A stretch of DNA of 64,000 bases from Massilia sp. Root133 (lineage in GTDB: Bacteria > Pseudomonadota > Gammaproteobacteria > Burkholderiales > Burkholderiaceae_D), in contig NZ_LMEW01000032.1 of the NCBI RefSeq assembly GCF_001426525.1, positions 351,113-415,112 on the forward strand, given 5' to 3'. This document shows positions 9,516 through 18,210 of this stretch, in pieces. How positions within the stretch are numbered: the stretch's first letter is position 1; every line of letters begins with the position of its first letter. A program made the translations under genes and the position numbers. The notes below the pieces were generated by a model. That model did no database searches and was not told the DNA's origin. It was given only the letters and a program-made list of their open reading frames with translations.

Positions 9516-9542
9516 AAAAAAGGGCCCGCGAACGGGCCCTTT
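9516..9542 (-). terminator. terminator between xylD and GH2
   Basis: On the minus strand an 8-bp stem AGGGCCCG / CGGGCCCT closed by a TTCG tetraloop is followed by a T run. It occupies most of the 58-bp gap between xylD and the GH2 gene and should end or reduce transcription of the Weimberg operon before GH2. Confidence 0.85.
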
Positions 9543-9557
9543 CAGGGATGGTGGCGA

Positions 9558-11342
9558 TCAGTGGTTATGGCGCGGCATGTCGTGGCCGACGTCGCGGTAC
9601 TGCAGGGCCATCTCCATCACGGCGCCGGTATGCAGCTGGCCGACGGTCGCGCGGTAGATCTGCTGCCACGGCGTCTGGTTGCCCGGGATCGGCGGCGGCG
9701 CATCCTTGCGGCGCGCTTCCAGTTCCTCGTCCGTGATCAGCACGTTGCAGCTGCCCGTGTTCAGGTCCACGCGCACGCGGTCGCCCGTGCGCAGCAGCGC
9801 CAGGTTGCCGCCCGCCGCGCTTTCCGGCGACGCGTTCAGGATCGACGGGCTGTCCGACGTACCGGACTGGCGGCCGTCGCCCAGCGTCGGCAGCGCGTTG
9901 ATGCCCTTCTTGATCAGCGCATCGGGCGGTTGCATGTTCACGACTTCCGCCGAACCGGGCCAGCCCACCGGACCCGAACCGCGGATCACGAGCATCGTGT
10001 TCTCGTCGATGCCCAGCGCCGGGTCGTTGATGCGGTGGTGGTAATCGTCCGAACCGTCGAACACGACGACCTTGCACTCGAACGCGTTTTCCGAGCCCGG
10101 CGTCGACAGGTAGCGCTGGCGGAAGGCGTCCGAGATCACGCTCGTCTTCATGATCGCGAAGTCGAACAGGTTGCCCTTCAGGACCATGAAGCCGGCCTTC
10201 TGCTTGAGCGGCTGGTCGAACGGGGTGATCATCTCGCGGTCGATGCTCTCGCGGCCGACGAGGTTCTCGGCCATCGTCTTGCCGGTGACGGTGAGGCGTT
10301 TCGAGCGCAGCAGGCCTTTCTGCTCCAGCTCCCACATGATGGCGGGCGTGCCGCCGGCGCGGTGGTAACGCTCGCCGAGGTATTTGCCGGCCGGCTGCAT
10401 GTTCAGCAGCAGCGGCACGTCGTAGCCGTATTCCATCCAGTCTTCCGGCTTGATCTCGACGCCGGCGTGACGGGCCATCGCGACGATGTGCGGCTGGGCG
10501 TTGCTCGAACCGCCGATCGCGGCGTTGACGACGATCGCGTCGATGAACGCGTCGCGCGACAGGATCTGCGACGGACGCAGGTCTTCGAACGCCATGCCGA
10601 CGATGCGCTTGCCGGTTTCGTACGCCATCTGGCCGCGCTCGCGGTACGGCGCCGGAATGGCCGAGCAGCCCGTCAGCGACATGCCCAGCGCTTCGGCGAT
10701 GGCATTCATCGTCGAGGCGGTGCCCATCGTGTTGCAGTGGCCGGCCGACGGCGCGGATGCGGTCGCGATGTCGATGAATTTCTTCTCGTCGATCTCGCCC
10801 GCGGCCAGGCGGCGGCGGCCCTTCCAGATCGCCGCGCCGGAGCCGACCAGTTCACCTTCGAACCAGCCGTCCAGCATCGGACCGCCGGACAGCACGATCG
10901 CGGGGATGTCGACGGTGGCGGCGGCCATCAGCTGGGCCGGCGTCGTCTTGTCGCAGCCGGTCGTCAGCACGACGGCGTCGATCGGGTAGCCGTGCAGGAT
11001 CTCGACGAGGCCAAGGTAGGCCAGGTTGCGGTCCAGCGCCGCGGTCGGGCGGCGGCAGTTCTCGAAGATCGGGTGCAGCGGGAATTCCATCGGGATGCCG
11101 CCGGCATCGCGGATGCCGTCGCGCACGCGCTTGGCCAGGTCCAGGTGGATGCGGTTGCACGGCGAGATGTCGCTGCCGCTCTGGGCGATGCCGATGATCG
11201 GCTTGCCCGAACGGAGTTCCTCGGGGGTGATGCCATAGTTCATGAAGCGCTCGAGGTAGAGCGCGGTCATGTCGATGCGCTCTTCGTTGTCGAACCAGTC
11301 CTGCGACCGGAAACGCTTCGGTTTGCTGTTCTGTTGTGTCAT
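9558..11342 (-). CDS. xylD: D-xylonate dehydratase (IlvD/EDD family)
   Basis: A 594-residue cytoplasmic dehydratase converting D-xylonate to 2-keto-3-deoxy-D-xylonate, the third Weimberg step. Three cysteines that hold the Fe-S cluster in this family are visible: Cys62 (SPCNRIHL), Cys130 (TTGCDKTTP) and Cys203 (AGHCNTMGTAS). Length and N-terminal sequence match sugar-acid dehydratases of the xylonate/arabinonate type rather than the branched-chain amino-acid enzyme. It lies 6 bp after the lactonase gene, with its AGGAG ribosome-binding site inside the end of that gene, and is the last gene before a strong terminator. L-arabinonate is an alternative substrate; the xylose-dehydrogenase-like partner and the xylan hydrolases favour xylonate. 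Confidence 0.9.
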   Translation of the reverse strand: MTQQNSKPKRFRSQDWFDNEERIDMTALYLERFMNYGITPEELRSGKPIIGIAQSGSDISPCNRIHLDLAKRVRDGIRDAGGIPMEFPLHPIFENCRRPTAALDRNLAYLGLVEILHGYPIDAVVLTTGCDKTTPAQLMAAATVDIPAIVLSGGPMLDGWFEGELVGSGAAIWKGRRRLAAGEIDEKKFIDIATASAPSAGHCNTMGTASTMNAIAEALGMSLTGCSAIPAPYRERGQMAYETGKRIVGMAFEDLRPSQILSRDAFIDAIVVNAAIGGSSNAQPHIVAMARHAGVEIKPEDWMEYGYDVPLLLNMQPAGKYLGERYHRAGGTPAIMWELEQKGLLRSKRLTVTGKTMAENLVGRESIDREMITPFDQPLKQKAGFMVLKGNLFDFAIMKTSVISDAFRQRYLSTPGSENAFECKVVVFDGSDDYHHRINDPALGIDENTMLVIRGSGPVGWPGSAEVVNMQPPDALIKKGINALPTLGDGRQSGTSDSPSILNASPESAAGGNLALLRTGDRVRVDLNTGSCNVLITDEELEARRKDAPPPIPGNQTPWQQIYRATVGQLHTGAVMEMALQYRDVGHDMPRHNH

Positions 11343-11348
11343 TCCGTA

Positions 11349-12230
11349 TTACTCCTGCAGCCGCAGCACGTGGTGCGGCAATCCGGCCGTCTCGGCGCGG
11401 AAGGTGAACAGCGCGCCCGCGAGCGGCTGCTGGGCCAGTTCCTCGGCCGTCAGGCCCTTGCGCGCCGACGTCGCGTACACGGTGCGCAGGTCGTCGCCGG
11501 CAAAGGCCAGTTTCGTGATGTTCGAGCAGGGGAAGCGTACTTCGCCCACCTTGTCGCCTTGCGGATTGCGGCGTTCGATGCGCCAGCCGCGGAACACCGC
11601 GATCCACACGTGACCCTCGGCGTCGACCGCCATCCCGTCCGGCCAGCCGCCGTCCGTGATCTCTGCGAACAGGCGCTTGCCCGACAGGCTGCCGTCTGCC
11701 GCCAGGTCGAAAGCATACACCCGTTTATCGAGCGTGTCGGTGTGATACAGCGTGCGTCCGTCCGGGCTCACGGCCGGGCCGTTCGTGATGATGTAGCCGT
11801 CGTCCATGCGCACGACGTGAGTGCCGTCGAAACGGTACAGGACACCCGACGGCGCTTCTTCCGCATCGTCCATCGAACCGAACCACAGGCGGCCCTGCGC
11901 GTCGACGTGGCCGTCGTTGAAGCGGTTGCCCGTCACGTCGGCCTCGACCTTCGCGAACGGGACGAACTCGCCGGTCGCTTCCACGAAGCGGTACAGGCCA
12001 TCTTCCAGCGACACGACGAGACCGCCATCCGACGCCCGCACGACGAAGCTCACCTGGCCCGGTGCGTCCCAGCTGCGCTGGTCGGAACCGTCCGCCGCGC
12101 AGCGGTGCAGGCGCTTGCCCTTGATGTCGACGAACCAGACCTGCTGGTTCGGGGCATCCCACAGGACGCCCTCGCCCAGGGTCGCGCCGACTTCCCACAG
12201 TGGCGTGGGCTGCGTGGCGACGATGCTCAT
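11349..12230 (-). CDS. xylC: SMP-30/gluconolactonase family sugar lactonase, probable xylonolactonase
   Basis: A 293-residue six-bladed beta-propeller of the SMP-30/LRE family. Metal-binding signatures are seen: an early Glu in GATLGEGVLW, RFNDGHVDAQGRLWFGS with the Asn-Asp pair, and DGMAVDAEGHVWIA with an Asp ligand. In the Weimberg pathway it would open D-xylono-lactone. The start is the ATG overlapping the xylB stop codon as ATGA (4-bp overlap, translational coupling); a longer open frame upstream is the shadow of xylB. Because gudD and two alpha-glucuronidases are nearby, action on glucaro-lactone is a second possibility. The symbol is by analogy with Caulobacter. Confidence 0.82.
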   Translation of the reverse strand: MSIVATQPTPLWEVGATLGEGVLWDAPNQQVWFVDIKGKRLHRCAADGSDQRSWDAPGQVSFVVRASDGGLVVSLEDGLYRFVEATGEFVPFAKVEADVTGNRFNDGHVDAQGRLWFGSMDDAEEAPSGVLYRFDGTHVVRMDDGYIITNGPAVSPDGRTLYHTDTLDKRVYAFDLAADGSLSGKRLFAEITDGGWPDGMAVDAEGHVWIAVFRGWRIERRNPQGDKVGEVRFPCSNITKLAFAGDDLRTVYATSARKGLTAEELAQQPLAGALFTFRAETAGLPHHVLRLQE

Positions 12231-13015
12231 GCGCCGTACCAGCCCGCGTCGACGAAGTACTCGCGGCCGGAGATGTGGCGCGCGTTGTTCGACGCCAGGA
12301 ACAGCGCCAGCGCGGCCACGTCTTCCATCTCCACGCGCTCGGGAATGCACTGGCCGGCCAGGATGCGCGCTTCTTCGTCCGGGTTGTGCCACAGCGCCTT
12401 CTGGCGCGGCGTGACGACGGCGCCCGGGACGACCGTGACGGCGCGGATGCCGTGCGGGCCGAATTCGCGTGCCATGTTGCGGGTCATGCCCTCGATGGCG
12501 GCCTTCGCCATCATGTACAGGCCCAGTTGGGTGTGCGGCAGGTGCCACGAGATCGAACCGAAGTTCAGCAGCACGCCGTACTTGCGCGCCTTCATGCCCG
12601 GGATGACGGCCTGCGCGCAGAAGTACTGGTGGCGCAGGTTCACGTTCATGCGGCTTTCCCAGTACGCCGGCGTCACGTTCTCGATGTCGTGGCGGTCGTC
12701 GTTGGCCGCGTTGTTCAGCAGGATGTCGACGCCGCCCGCTTCCTCTTCGATGCGGGCGAAGGTCGCCTTCAGCTCGTCGAGGTTGGTCAGGTCGCACTTG
12801 ATGAACTTCGGCGCGATGCGCGAGTTCGCCAGCGACGCCTCCAGGGAACGCGACGCTTCCTCGGCGATGTCGAGGAAGTAGACGCGGGCGCCCTGGCCGG
12901 CGAAGGCCGTGGTCAGCTCGGCGCCGATGCCGCTGCCGCCGCCGGTGATGACGACGCGCTTGCCGGCCAGGTCGGGAAAGGTCGCGTAGACGAATGCTTG
13001 GTTTTGTTCAGACAT
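12227..13015 (-). CDS. xylB: D-xylose 1-dehydrogenase, short-chain dehydrogenase family
   Basis: A 262-residue classical SDR that oxidises D-xylose to xylonolactone with NAD(P), first step of the Weimberg pathway. It has the nucleotide-binding TGGGSGIG (24-31), an LLNNAANDDRHD stretch typical of the Caulobacter XylB group, the catalytic Ser154 in NFGSISWHL, and Tyr167-x3-Lys171 (LYMMAKAA). Asp49 after the second strand suggests NAD preference. It starts 10 bp after xylX and overlaps xylC by 4 bp. L-arabinose or D-galactose dehydrogenase activity cannot be excluded from sequence alone. Confidence 0.88.
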   Translation of the reverse strand: MSEQNQAFVYATFPDLAGKRVVITGGGSGIGAELTTAFAGQGARVYFLDIAEEASRSLEASLANSRIAPKFIKCDLTNLDELKATFARIEEEAGGVDILLNNAANDDRHDIENVTPAYWESRMNVNLRHQYFCAQAVIPGMKARKYGVLLNFGSISWHLPHTQLGLYMMAKAAIEGMTRNMAREFGPHGIRAVTVVPGAVVTPRQKALWHNPDEEARILAGQCIPERVEMEDVAALALFLASNNARHISGREYFVDAGWYGA

Positions 13016-13025
13016 GTAATTCTCG

Positions 13026-14204
13026 TTATTTGGAAAGCAGGCCGCGTTCGGCCAGGTTGGCGTACAGCGCGCGCACGCCGAAGGTCCACGGTGCGATCTG
13101 GTCGCTGCGCTGGACGGTGTTGACCAGCGTGCCCAGCGACGGCGTGGAGATGCTCACGCGGTCGCCCGCGTGGTGGGTAAAGCCGCCGCCTTGCGCATCG
13201 CGGTCCTTGATCGGCGAGAACATCGTACCGAGGAACAGCATGAAGCCGTCCGGGTATTGGTGGTGCTTGCCGCAGGTCTGGCGCACGAGGTCCAGCGGAT
13301 CGCGGCTGATTTCGCGCATGAAGCTGGCACCGGCCAGTTCGAAGTTGTCGTCGACGCCTTCGATCAGCATGCGGACTTCCGCGTTGCGCAGGGTGTCGAT
13401 ATCGAAATCACCGTCGAACAGGCGGATGAACGGGCCGATGGCGCACGAGCCGTTGTTGTCCTTCGCCTTACCGAGCAGCAGCGCGCTGCGGCCTTCGATG
13501 TCGCGCAGGTTGACGTCGTTGCCCAACGTGGCGCCGACGACTTGCGCGCGGCTGTTCACGGCCAGGACGATTTCCGGTTCCGGGTTGTTCCAGTGCGACG
13601 ACGGGTGCAGGCCGACGGCGGCGCCGTGGCCGACCGCCGACATCGGCTGCGACTTCGTGAACACTTCCGCGTCCGGGCCAATGCCCACTTCCATGTATTG
13701 CGACCACAAGCCGCGTGCCGACAGGTCGGCCTTCAGGCGCATGGCAGCTTCGCCGCCCGGTTCCAGTTCCGACAGGTTGGTGCCGATGGTTTCCTGCAGC
13801 TGCTGGCGCAGCGCCGTTGCGCGGGCCGGGTCGCCCTTGGCCTGTTCCTCGATCACGCGTTCCAGCAGGCTGACGGCGAACGTGACGCCGCACGCCTTGA
13901 TCGCCTGCAGGTCGCACGGGGCCAGCAGGCGCACCGCGTTGCCTTCATCACCGGCCAGCGCGGCCGCGACCAGCGCGTTGACGTCGCCCAGGTCCTCGCC
14001 TTCCGCGCCGCGCACGATGGCGACGAGGTCGTCGCGCTCGAGCAGTTCCGACACGGTCGGGGCGTGGCGGGTGATATCGATTACACGACCGTTACGAACG
14101 GCGACCACGGCCGGGCCGTTGGTCGGGGAAGAACGCCACACGCGGCCGACCATCAAGGCCTGGTCGAGGTCCTGGGGCAGCGGGTTGGCTTGGATAGCTG
14201 TCAT
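13026..14204 (-). CDS. xylX: 2-keto-3-deoxy-D-xylonate dehydratase (FAH family)
   Basis: A 392-residue fumarylacetoacetate-hydrolase-fold enzyme. The C-terminal domain carries the divalent-metal ligands in NPEPEIVLAV and GNDVNLRDIEGR. Length and motifs fit XylX-type dehydratases that turn 2-keto-3-deoxy-xylonate into 2-oxoglutarate semialdehyde, the fourth Weimberg step. It lies 16 bp after the GH3 gene and 10 bp before xylB in the same operon. L-2-keto-3-deoxyarabinonate dehydratases belong to a different (DHDPS-like) family, so this member argues for the XylX-type route, though the same enzyme can accept pentonate stereoisomers. Confidence 0.86.
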   Translation of the reverse strand: MTAIQANPLPQDLDQALMVGRVWRSSPTNGPAVVAVRNGRVIDITRHAPTVSELLERDDLVAIVRGAEGEDLGDVNALVAAALAGDEGNAVRLLAPCDLQAIKACGVTFAVSLLERVIEEQAKGDPARATALRQQLQETIGTNLSELEPGGEAAMRLKADLSARGLWSQYMEVGIGPDAEVFTKSQPMSAVGHGAAVGLHPSSHWNNPEPEIVLAVNSRAQVVGATLGNDVNLRDIEGRSALLLGKAKDNNGSCAIGPFIRLFDGDFDIDTLRNAEVRMLIEGVDDNFELAGASFMREISRDPLDLVRQTCGKHHQYPDGFMLFLGTMFSPIKDRDAQGGGFTHHAGDRVSISTPSLGTLVNTVQRSDQIAPWTFGVRALYANLAERGLLSK

Positions 14205-14220
14205 GTCTTGTCTCTCTTGG

Positions 14221-16611
14221 TTATGCCACCGTCAGGGTCGCCTTCTTCAGGTCGACGCTGTTCGGTCCTGCGAAAATGGTGAACGTCCCCGGTTCCACGA
14301 CGCGTTTCATGTCGCCGTTGTAGAACCACAGGTCGGTCGGTTTGATGTCGAAGGTGACCGTGCGCTTTTCGCCCGGTTCCAGCGTCACGCGCTGGAAGCC
14401 CTTCAGTTCGAGCAGCGGACGGGTGACGGAGCTGACGTCGTCGCGGATGTACATCTGCACGACTTCGTCGCCGCGCACGGCGCCCGTGTTCTGCACGTCC
14501 ACTTGTACCTGGGTCGTGCCGGAGACTCCCATCCGGTCCTTCGTGAGGCGCGGTGCGGAGATGTCGAAGCGGGTGTACGACAGGCCGTAGCCGAACGGGT
14601 ACAGCGGCGTGGTCACGTCGTCGATGTAGCCGCGGCGGCTGCTCGGCTTGCGGTTGTAGAACATCGGCAGCTGGCCGACGTTGCGCGCGATGGTGACGGG
14701 CAGCTTGCCGCCCGGGTTCGCGCGGCCGAAGATCAGGTCGGCGACGGCATGGCCCGTCTCCTGCCCCATATACCAGCATTCCATCAGCGCGTCGGCGCGT
14801 TCGGCCAGGTAGTTCACGGACAGCGGACGGCCGTTCAGCAGCAGCACGACGGTCGGCTTGTTCAGCGCGAAGATGGCGCGGGCCAGGTCGTTCTGCTGGG
14901 AGACGAGGTCCAGCGACGTGCGGTCGCCCAGGTGGTTGTCGGCCCAGGCTTCACGCGCGGTCTGCTCGTTGTCCCCCAGGACCATCACGATGGTGTCGGC
15001 CTTCTTCGCCGCTTCCACCGCCTCGGCGATCAGGCGCGCATTGACTTCCGGCTTGGTCCAGACGATTTCGTCCTGGCCCCATACGTGGCCTTCGGTCAGG
15101 CGCACGCCTTCCGAATAATCCAGCGTGAAGCCGCCCGCCTGCGCTTCCTTCTGCAGTGCCTCGTACACGGAGACGACGTGGCGCGGCTTGTCCGAATAGC
15201 CGCCGATCGGCGTGTCCTTCGCATGGGTGCCGACCAGCAGCAGCTTGCCGACCTTCTGCGGCGCCAGCGGCAGCAGGCCCTTGTCATTCTTCAGCAGGAC
15301 GGCGGTGCGCTGGGCGGCCGTGCGCGCGAGGGCGATGGCTTCCGGCGTCGCGGTGCGGGCGGCGGCCTGGTCGGCGTCCGCGTACGGGTTCTCGAACAGG
15401 CCCGCGTCGAATTTCCAGCGCAGGATGCGGCGCACGACGGCGTCGAGTTCCTTCGTGGTGATCTTGCCTTCCTTGACCAGTTCATCCAGCGCGGCGAAGC
15501 CGGCGGGGTCCGGCGTCTCGATGTCGACGCCGGCCTTGAATGCGCGCAGGCCGCCTTCCTTCACCGAGCCGACGAGGTGGTGGCGGCTGCCCAGTTCCGC
15601 GACCGCCATGTAGTCGGACACGGTCAGGCCCTGGAAGCCCCACTCCTTGCGCAGCACGTCCGTCAGCAGCCAGCGGTTGGCGTGCGACGGGACGCCGTCG
15701 ATCTCGTTATACGACGGCATCACGGCCGCGATCTTGGTTTCCTTGATGATCTTCTCGAACGGCGGGAAGAAGTCTTCGCGCAGCGCGCGTTCGCCCACGT
15801 TCGCCGGACCGATGTTGGTGCCGGACTCCGGCTGGCCGTGGCCCGTCATGTGCTTCAGCGTGGCGAAGACCTTGTCCTGCGCCAGCGGCAGCGTGTTGCC
15901 CGAGAAGCCCAGCACGGCGGCCTTGCCCATCACGCCGCACACATGCGGGTCTTCGCCATAGGTCTCTTCGATCCGGCCCCAGCGCGGCTCGCGCGCCACG
16001 TCGACGACCGGCGCCAGCGCCAGGTTGGCGCCGCGGGCGCGCATTTCCTTCGCGGCGAGCGAGAAGATCTGCTCGACCAGTTGCGGGTCGAACGTGGAAG
16101 CCAGGCCGATCGCCTGCGGGAAGCTGGTCGCTTCCGGCGCCACGTAACCGTGCAGCGATTCCTCGTGCATGAAGACCGGGATGCCCAGGCGCGTGTGCTC
16201 CAGCGCCCACTTCTGCACGGCGTTCACGTAGTCCGCCGTTTCCTTCGGACCGCGGTTGCCGACGGCACCGGAGTTGCCGGCGTTGTTGTCGGCGCCGATC
16301 TGGCGGTCGGACGGGCGCGCGAACATGCCCATGCCGTGCGGGTGGACTTTTGCCGCCTTCTCGGCGTTGAAGCTCGTGTCGTCGTTCTGGAGGTCTTTCT
16401 TCGTCAGCCAGACGCATTGCAGCTGCGCGATCTTTTCGTCGACCGTCATGCGGCCCAGCAGGTCTTCCACGCGCGCCGCGACGGGCGCGTTCGCCTGCTT
16501 GTAAACTGGTGCGCCCCCTTTGGCGGCTTTCGCCGCCAGCGCGCCCGGCACGACTGCCATGCCGGCCGCGCCCCCAACGGTGGCCAGAAACTCTCTGCGT
16601 TTGATACCCAT
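14221..16611 (-). CDS. GH3 beta-xylosidase/beta-glucosidase, Tat-exported
   Basis: A 796-residue periplasmic glycoside hydrolase and first gene of the Weimberg operon. The start at 16611 gives a twin-arginine signal (KRREFLATVGGAAG) behind a GGAG site; an upstream ATG 40 codons earlier runs through the promoter and operator and is rejected. The GH3 TIM barrel contains the GHGQPESGTNIGP and MPSYNEIDGVPSHAN stretches and the nucleophile Asp333 in GLTVSDYM; the alpha/beta sandwich (about 430-650, LLVGTHAKDTPIGG) and the C-terminal fibronectin-like domain (about 690 on) follow. It should release xylose or glucose from oligomers entering the periplasm, directly feeding the co-transcribed oxidative genes. 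Xylosidase is inferred from the operon. Confidence 0.88.
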   Translation of the reverse strand: MGIKRREFLATVGGAAGMAVVPGALAAKAAKGGAPVYKQANAPVAARVEDLLGRMTVDEKIAQLQCVWLTKKDLQNDDTSFNAEKAAKVHPHGMGMFARPSDRQIGADNNAGNSGAVGNRGPKETADYVNAVQKWALEHTRLGIPVFMHEESLHGYVAPEATSFPQAIGLASTFDPQLVEQIFSLAAKEMRARGANLALAPVVDVAREPRWGRIEETYGEDPHVCGVMGKAAVLGFSGNTLPLAQDKVFATLKHMTGHGQPESGTNIGPANVGERALREDFFPPFEKIIKETKIAAVMPSYNEIDGVPSHANRWLLTDVLRKEWGFQGLTVSDYMAVAELGSRHHLVGSVKEGGLRAFKAGVDIETPDPAGFAALDELVKEGKITTKELDAVVRRILRWKFDAGLFENPYADADQAAARTATPEAIALARTAAQRTAVLLKNDKGLLPLAPQKVGKLLLVGTHAKDTPIGGYSDKPRHVVSVYEALQKEAQAGGFTLDYSEGVRLTEGHVWGQDEIVWTKPEVNARLIAEAVEAAKKADTIVMVLGDNEQTAREAWADNHLGDRTSLDLVSQQNDLARAIFALNKPTVVLLLNGRPLSVNYLAERADALMECWYMGQETGHAVADLIFGRANPGGKLPVTIARNVGQLPMFYNRKPSSRRGYIDDVTTPLYPFGYGLSYTRFDISAPRLTKDRMGVSGTTQVQVDVQNTGAVRGDEVVQMYIRDDVSSVTRPLLELKGFQRVTLEPGEKRTVTFDIKPTDLWFYNGDMKRVVEPGTFTIFAGPNSVDLKKATLTVA

Positions 16612-16914
16612 CGACTTATGTCTCCTGCTTGTTTTTGTAGGTGCCGCCGTGTGGCCGGCGGAGTGTGGTCTGCCTGGCATGCGGTGGATCGAGGTCCAAC
16701 ATTCTAATAACAGAAATGTTACCGCAACCATTCCAGTCTAAACGTCTAATTTGGCGCTTGTCAATGAATTATTGGGAAGATGTCCGGCAGAGGCGACGCA
16801 ACGGCCTTGGGCCGTGGCGGAATTGGCGGGAAAAGCGGGAAAACTCGATGTTTGCGCGAACAGTTTATGCGTCGCGCGTAGGTCGGCCGCGGCTGGGCGC
16901 CGCGGCCGGGAGGA
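16612..16914. promoter_or_regulatory. 303-bp intergenic region, promoter of the GH3-xylXBCD operon
   Basis: No gene is visible. On the minus strand a consensus -35 TTGACA (16764-16759) is followed after 17 bases by TTAGAC (16741-16736), a weak -10. A LacI-type operator at 16717-16730 lies just downstream, a position suited to block initiation. The part next to lacI (about 16780-16914) shows nothing recognisable. Confidence 0.5.
16717..16730. promoter_or_regulatory. LacI-family operator candidate at the Weimberg operon promoter
   Basis: TGTTACCGCAACCA (reverse complement TGGTTGCGGTAACA) keeps the TGKT...AMCA outer arms and a central CG of the other sites but deviates from GCGC in the middle, so it is a weaker match. 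It sits immediately downstream of the predicted -10 of the GH3 operon. Confidence 0.5.
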
Positions 16915-18027
16915 TCAGCTGGCGCGCTTGGCGGCGCTGAGCGGCAGCAGTGCCGATGGACGGGTGCGCGGCGCGGCGTCGGACTGGCGGCGTACCAGTT
17001 CGAAGTCCATGCGCACCTGTTCCGGCTCCGCCTCCTCGCCTTCGCGCAGCGCGCGCACGCGGCGCACCAGCGACTGCACCGCTTCGCGCGCCATACCGGC
17101 GATCGGCTGGCGCACGGTGGTCAGTTCCGGCCAGATCGTCGTGGCGAGCGCCGTGTCGTCGAAGCCGGTGACGGTCAGGTCGCCTGGCACGTCGAGTCCG
17201 AGGCGGTGTGCGACGGCCACGCAGGCGGCCGCCATGTCGTCGTTGCTGGCGAAGATGGCCGTCGGGCGTTCTTCCAGCGCCAGCAGGTGCTCGGCCGCGT
17301 CCAGGCCGGAGCGGTACGTGAACATGCCCTGCACGATGAGTTCCTCGGACGCGTCCGCACCCTGCTCCGCGATCGCCGCGCGATAGCCTTCGAGGCGGCG
17401 CGCGCTCGCGGTCTGGTTCGGATGGCCGACGACGAAGCCGATGCGGTGGTGGCCCAGGTTGACCAGGTGGCGCGTCATCGCATGCGCCGCTTCGTAGTCG
17501 TCGATGCTGACGGCGCCCACGCGGCTGTCCGGCAGGCCGCACGCGACGACGACGGCCGGGATGTTCGCGTCCGCGATGGCGGCGAGCACCTCCTCGCTGT
17601 CGCACAGCGGCGGCGGCAGGATGATGCCGTCCAGGCCGTTCTCGACGAGGCGGCGCGTCTGTTCCGCTTCGTGCTCGCCGGCCTCGCATTTTTCCACGAA
17701 CAGCTGGACGTTGTTCAGGCCCGACTGGCTCAGGAGGCCGACGAGGAACTCGCTCAGGTACGCCGCGCTCGGGTTACTGTACAAGAAGCCGACGCGGATC
17801 GGCTTGGAGCCCGCGAGGTTGCGTGCCTCCTGGTTCGGCGTGTAATTCAGCGCCGCCACGGCTTCCGCGACCTTGCGCCGCGTGCTTTCGCGCACGAGTC
17901 CCTTGCCGTTCATGACGCGCGAGACCGTCATGGCGGACACGCCCGCGAGCTTGGCGACGTCGGCCATCGTCGGCTGGCCCCGTCGTTCCAGCTCTTCCTG
18001 GACGGACTCTGGTTTGGTCTTGGTCAT
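16915..18027 (-). CDS. LacI-family repressor, probable xylose/xylan regulon regulator (XylR-like)
   Basis: A 370-residue regulator. The N-terminal helix-turn-helix is typical LacI (MADVAKLAGVSAMTVSRVMN, about 20-39), followed by the hinge helix region NYTPNQEARNLAG (about 62-74) and a periplasmic-binding-protein-like effector domain (VGFLYSNPS onward) with IFASNDDMAAA and TVTGFDDTALA. A GGGAG site precedes the ATG. It lies between the GH3-xylXBCD operon and the divergent GH67-GH10 genes, both with matching palindromes, and has its own operator at 18051-18064, implying autoregulation. The likely inducer is xylose, xylonate or a xylo-oligosaccharide; this is inferred from the genes it borders. 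Confidence 0.88.
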   Translation of the reverse strand: MTKTKPESVQEELERRGQPTMADVAKLAGVSAMTVSRVMNGKGLVRESTRRKVAEAVAALNYTPNQEARNLAGSKPIRVGFLYSNPSAAYLSEFLVGLLSQSGLNNVQLFVEKCEAGEHEAEQTRRLVENGLDGIILPPPLCDSEEVLAAIADANIPAVVVACGLPDSRVGAVSIDDYEAAHAMTRHLVNLGHHRIGFVVGHPNQTASARRLEGYRAAIAEQGADASEELIVQGMFTYRSGLDAAEHLLALEERPTAIFASNDDMAAACVAVAHRLGLDVPGDLTVTGFDDTALATTIWPELTTVRQPIAGMAREAVQSLVRRVRALREGEEAEPEQVRMDFELVRRQSDAAPRTRPSALLPLSAAKRAS

Positions 18028-18050
18028 TCTCCCTATTCCCCATCATTTTT

Positions 18051-18064
18051 TGTTTGCGCTATCT
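18051..18064. promoter_or_regulatory. LacI-family operator candidate upstream of the repressor gene
   Basis: TGTTTGCGCTATCT shares the TGTT-N-GCGCTA core with the sites at 2267 and 18139 and has two mismatches in the right arm. It lies 24 bases before the lacI start codon, where binding would give negative autoregulation. Confidence 0.5.
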
Positions 18065-18138
18065 TAGCACTTTCGCCCCGTGTAATGATAGCCATAAACA
18101 TGACCGTAAACACTCAGAAATCGATTTCCCATTTTCAG

Positions 18139-18152
18139 AGTTTGCGCTAACA
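18139..18152. promoter_or_regulatory. LacI-family operator candidate upstream of GH67
   Basis: AGTTTGCGCTAACA differs from TGTT-N-GCGCTAACA only at its first base. It lies 58 bases upstream of the GH67 start in the 183-bp divergent space shared with lacI. Confidence 0.6.
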
Positions 18153-18210
18153 TTCCTGCGCCGGACGGGCCGCCGCATCCGGCACTCATATAAATACAAC
18201 GGAGACTACG

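Noticed and set aside
16612..16731. Longer GH3 start at 16731
   Set aside because: It would read through the predicted promoter and operator and place the twin-arginine motif about 45 residues inside the protein.
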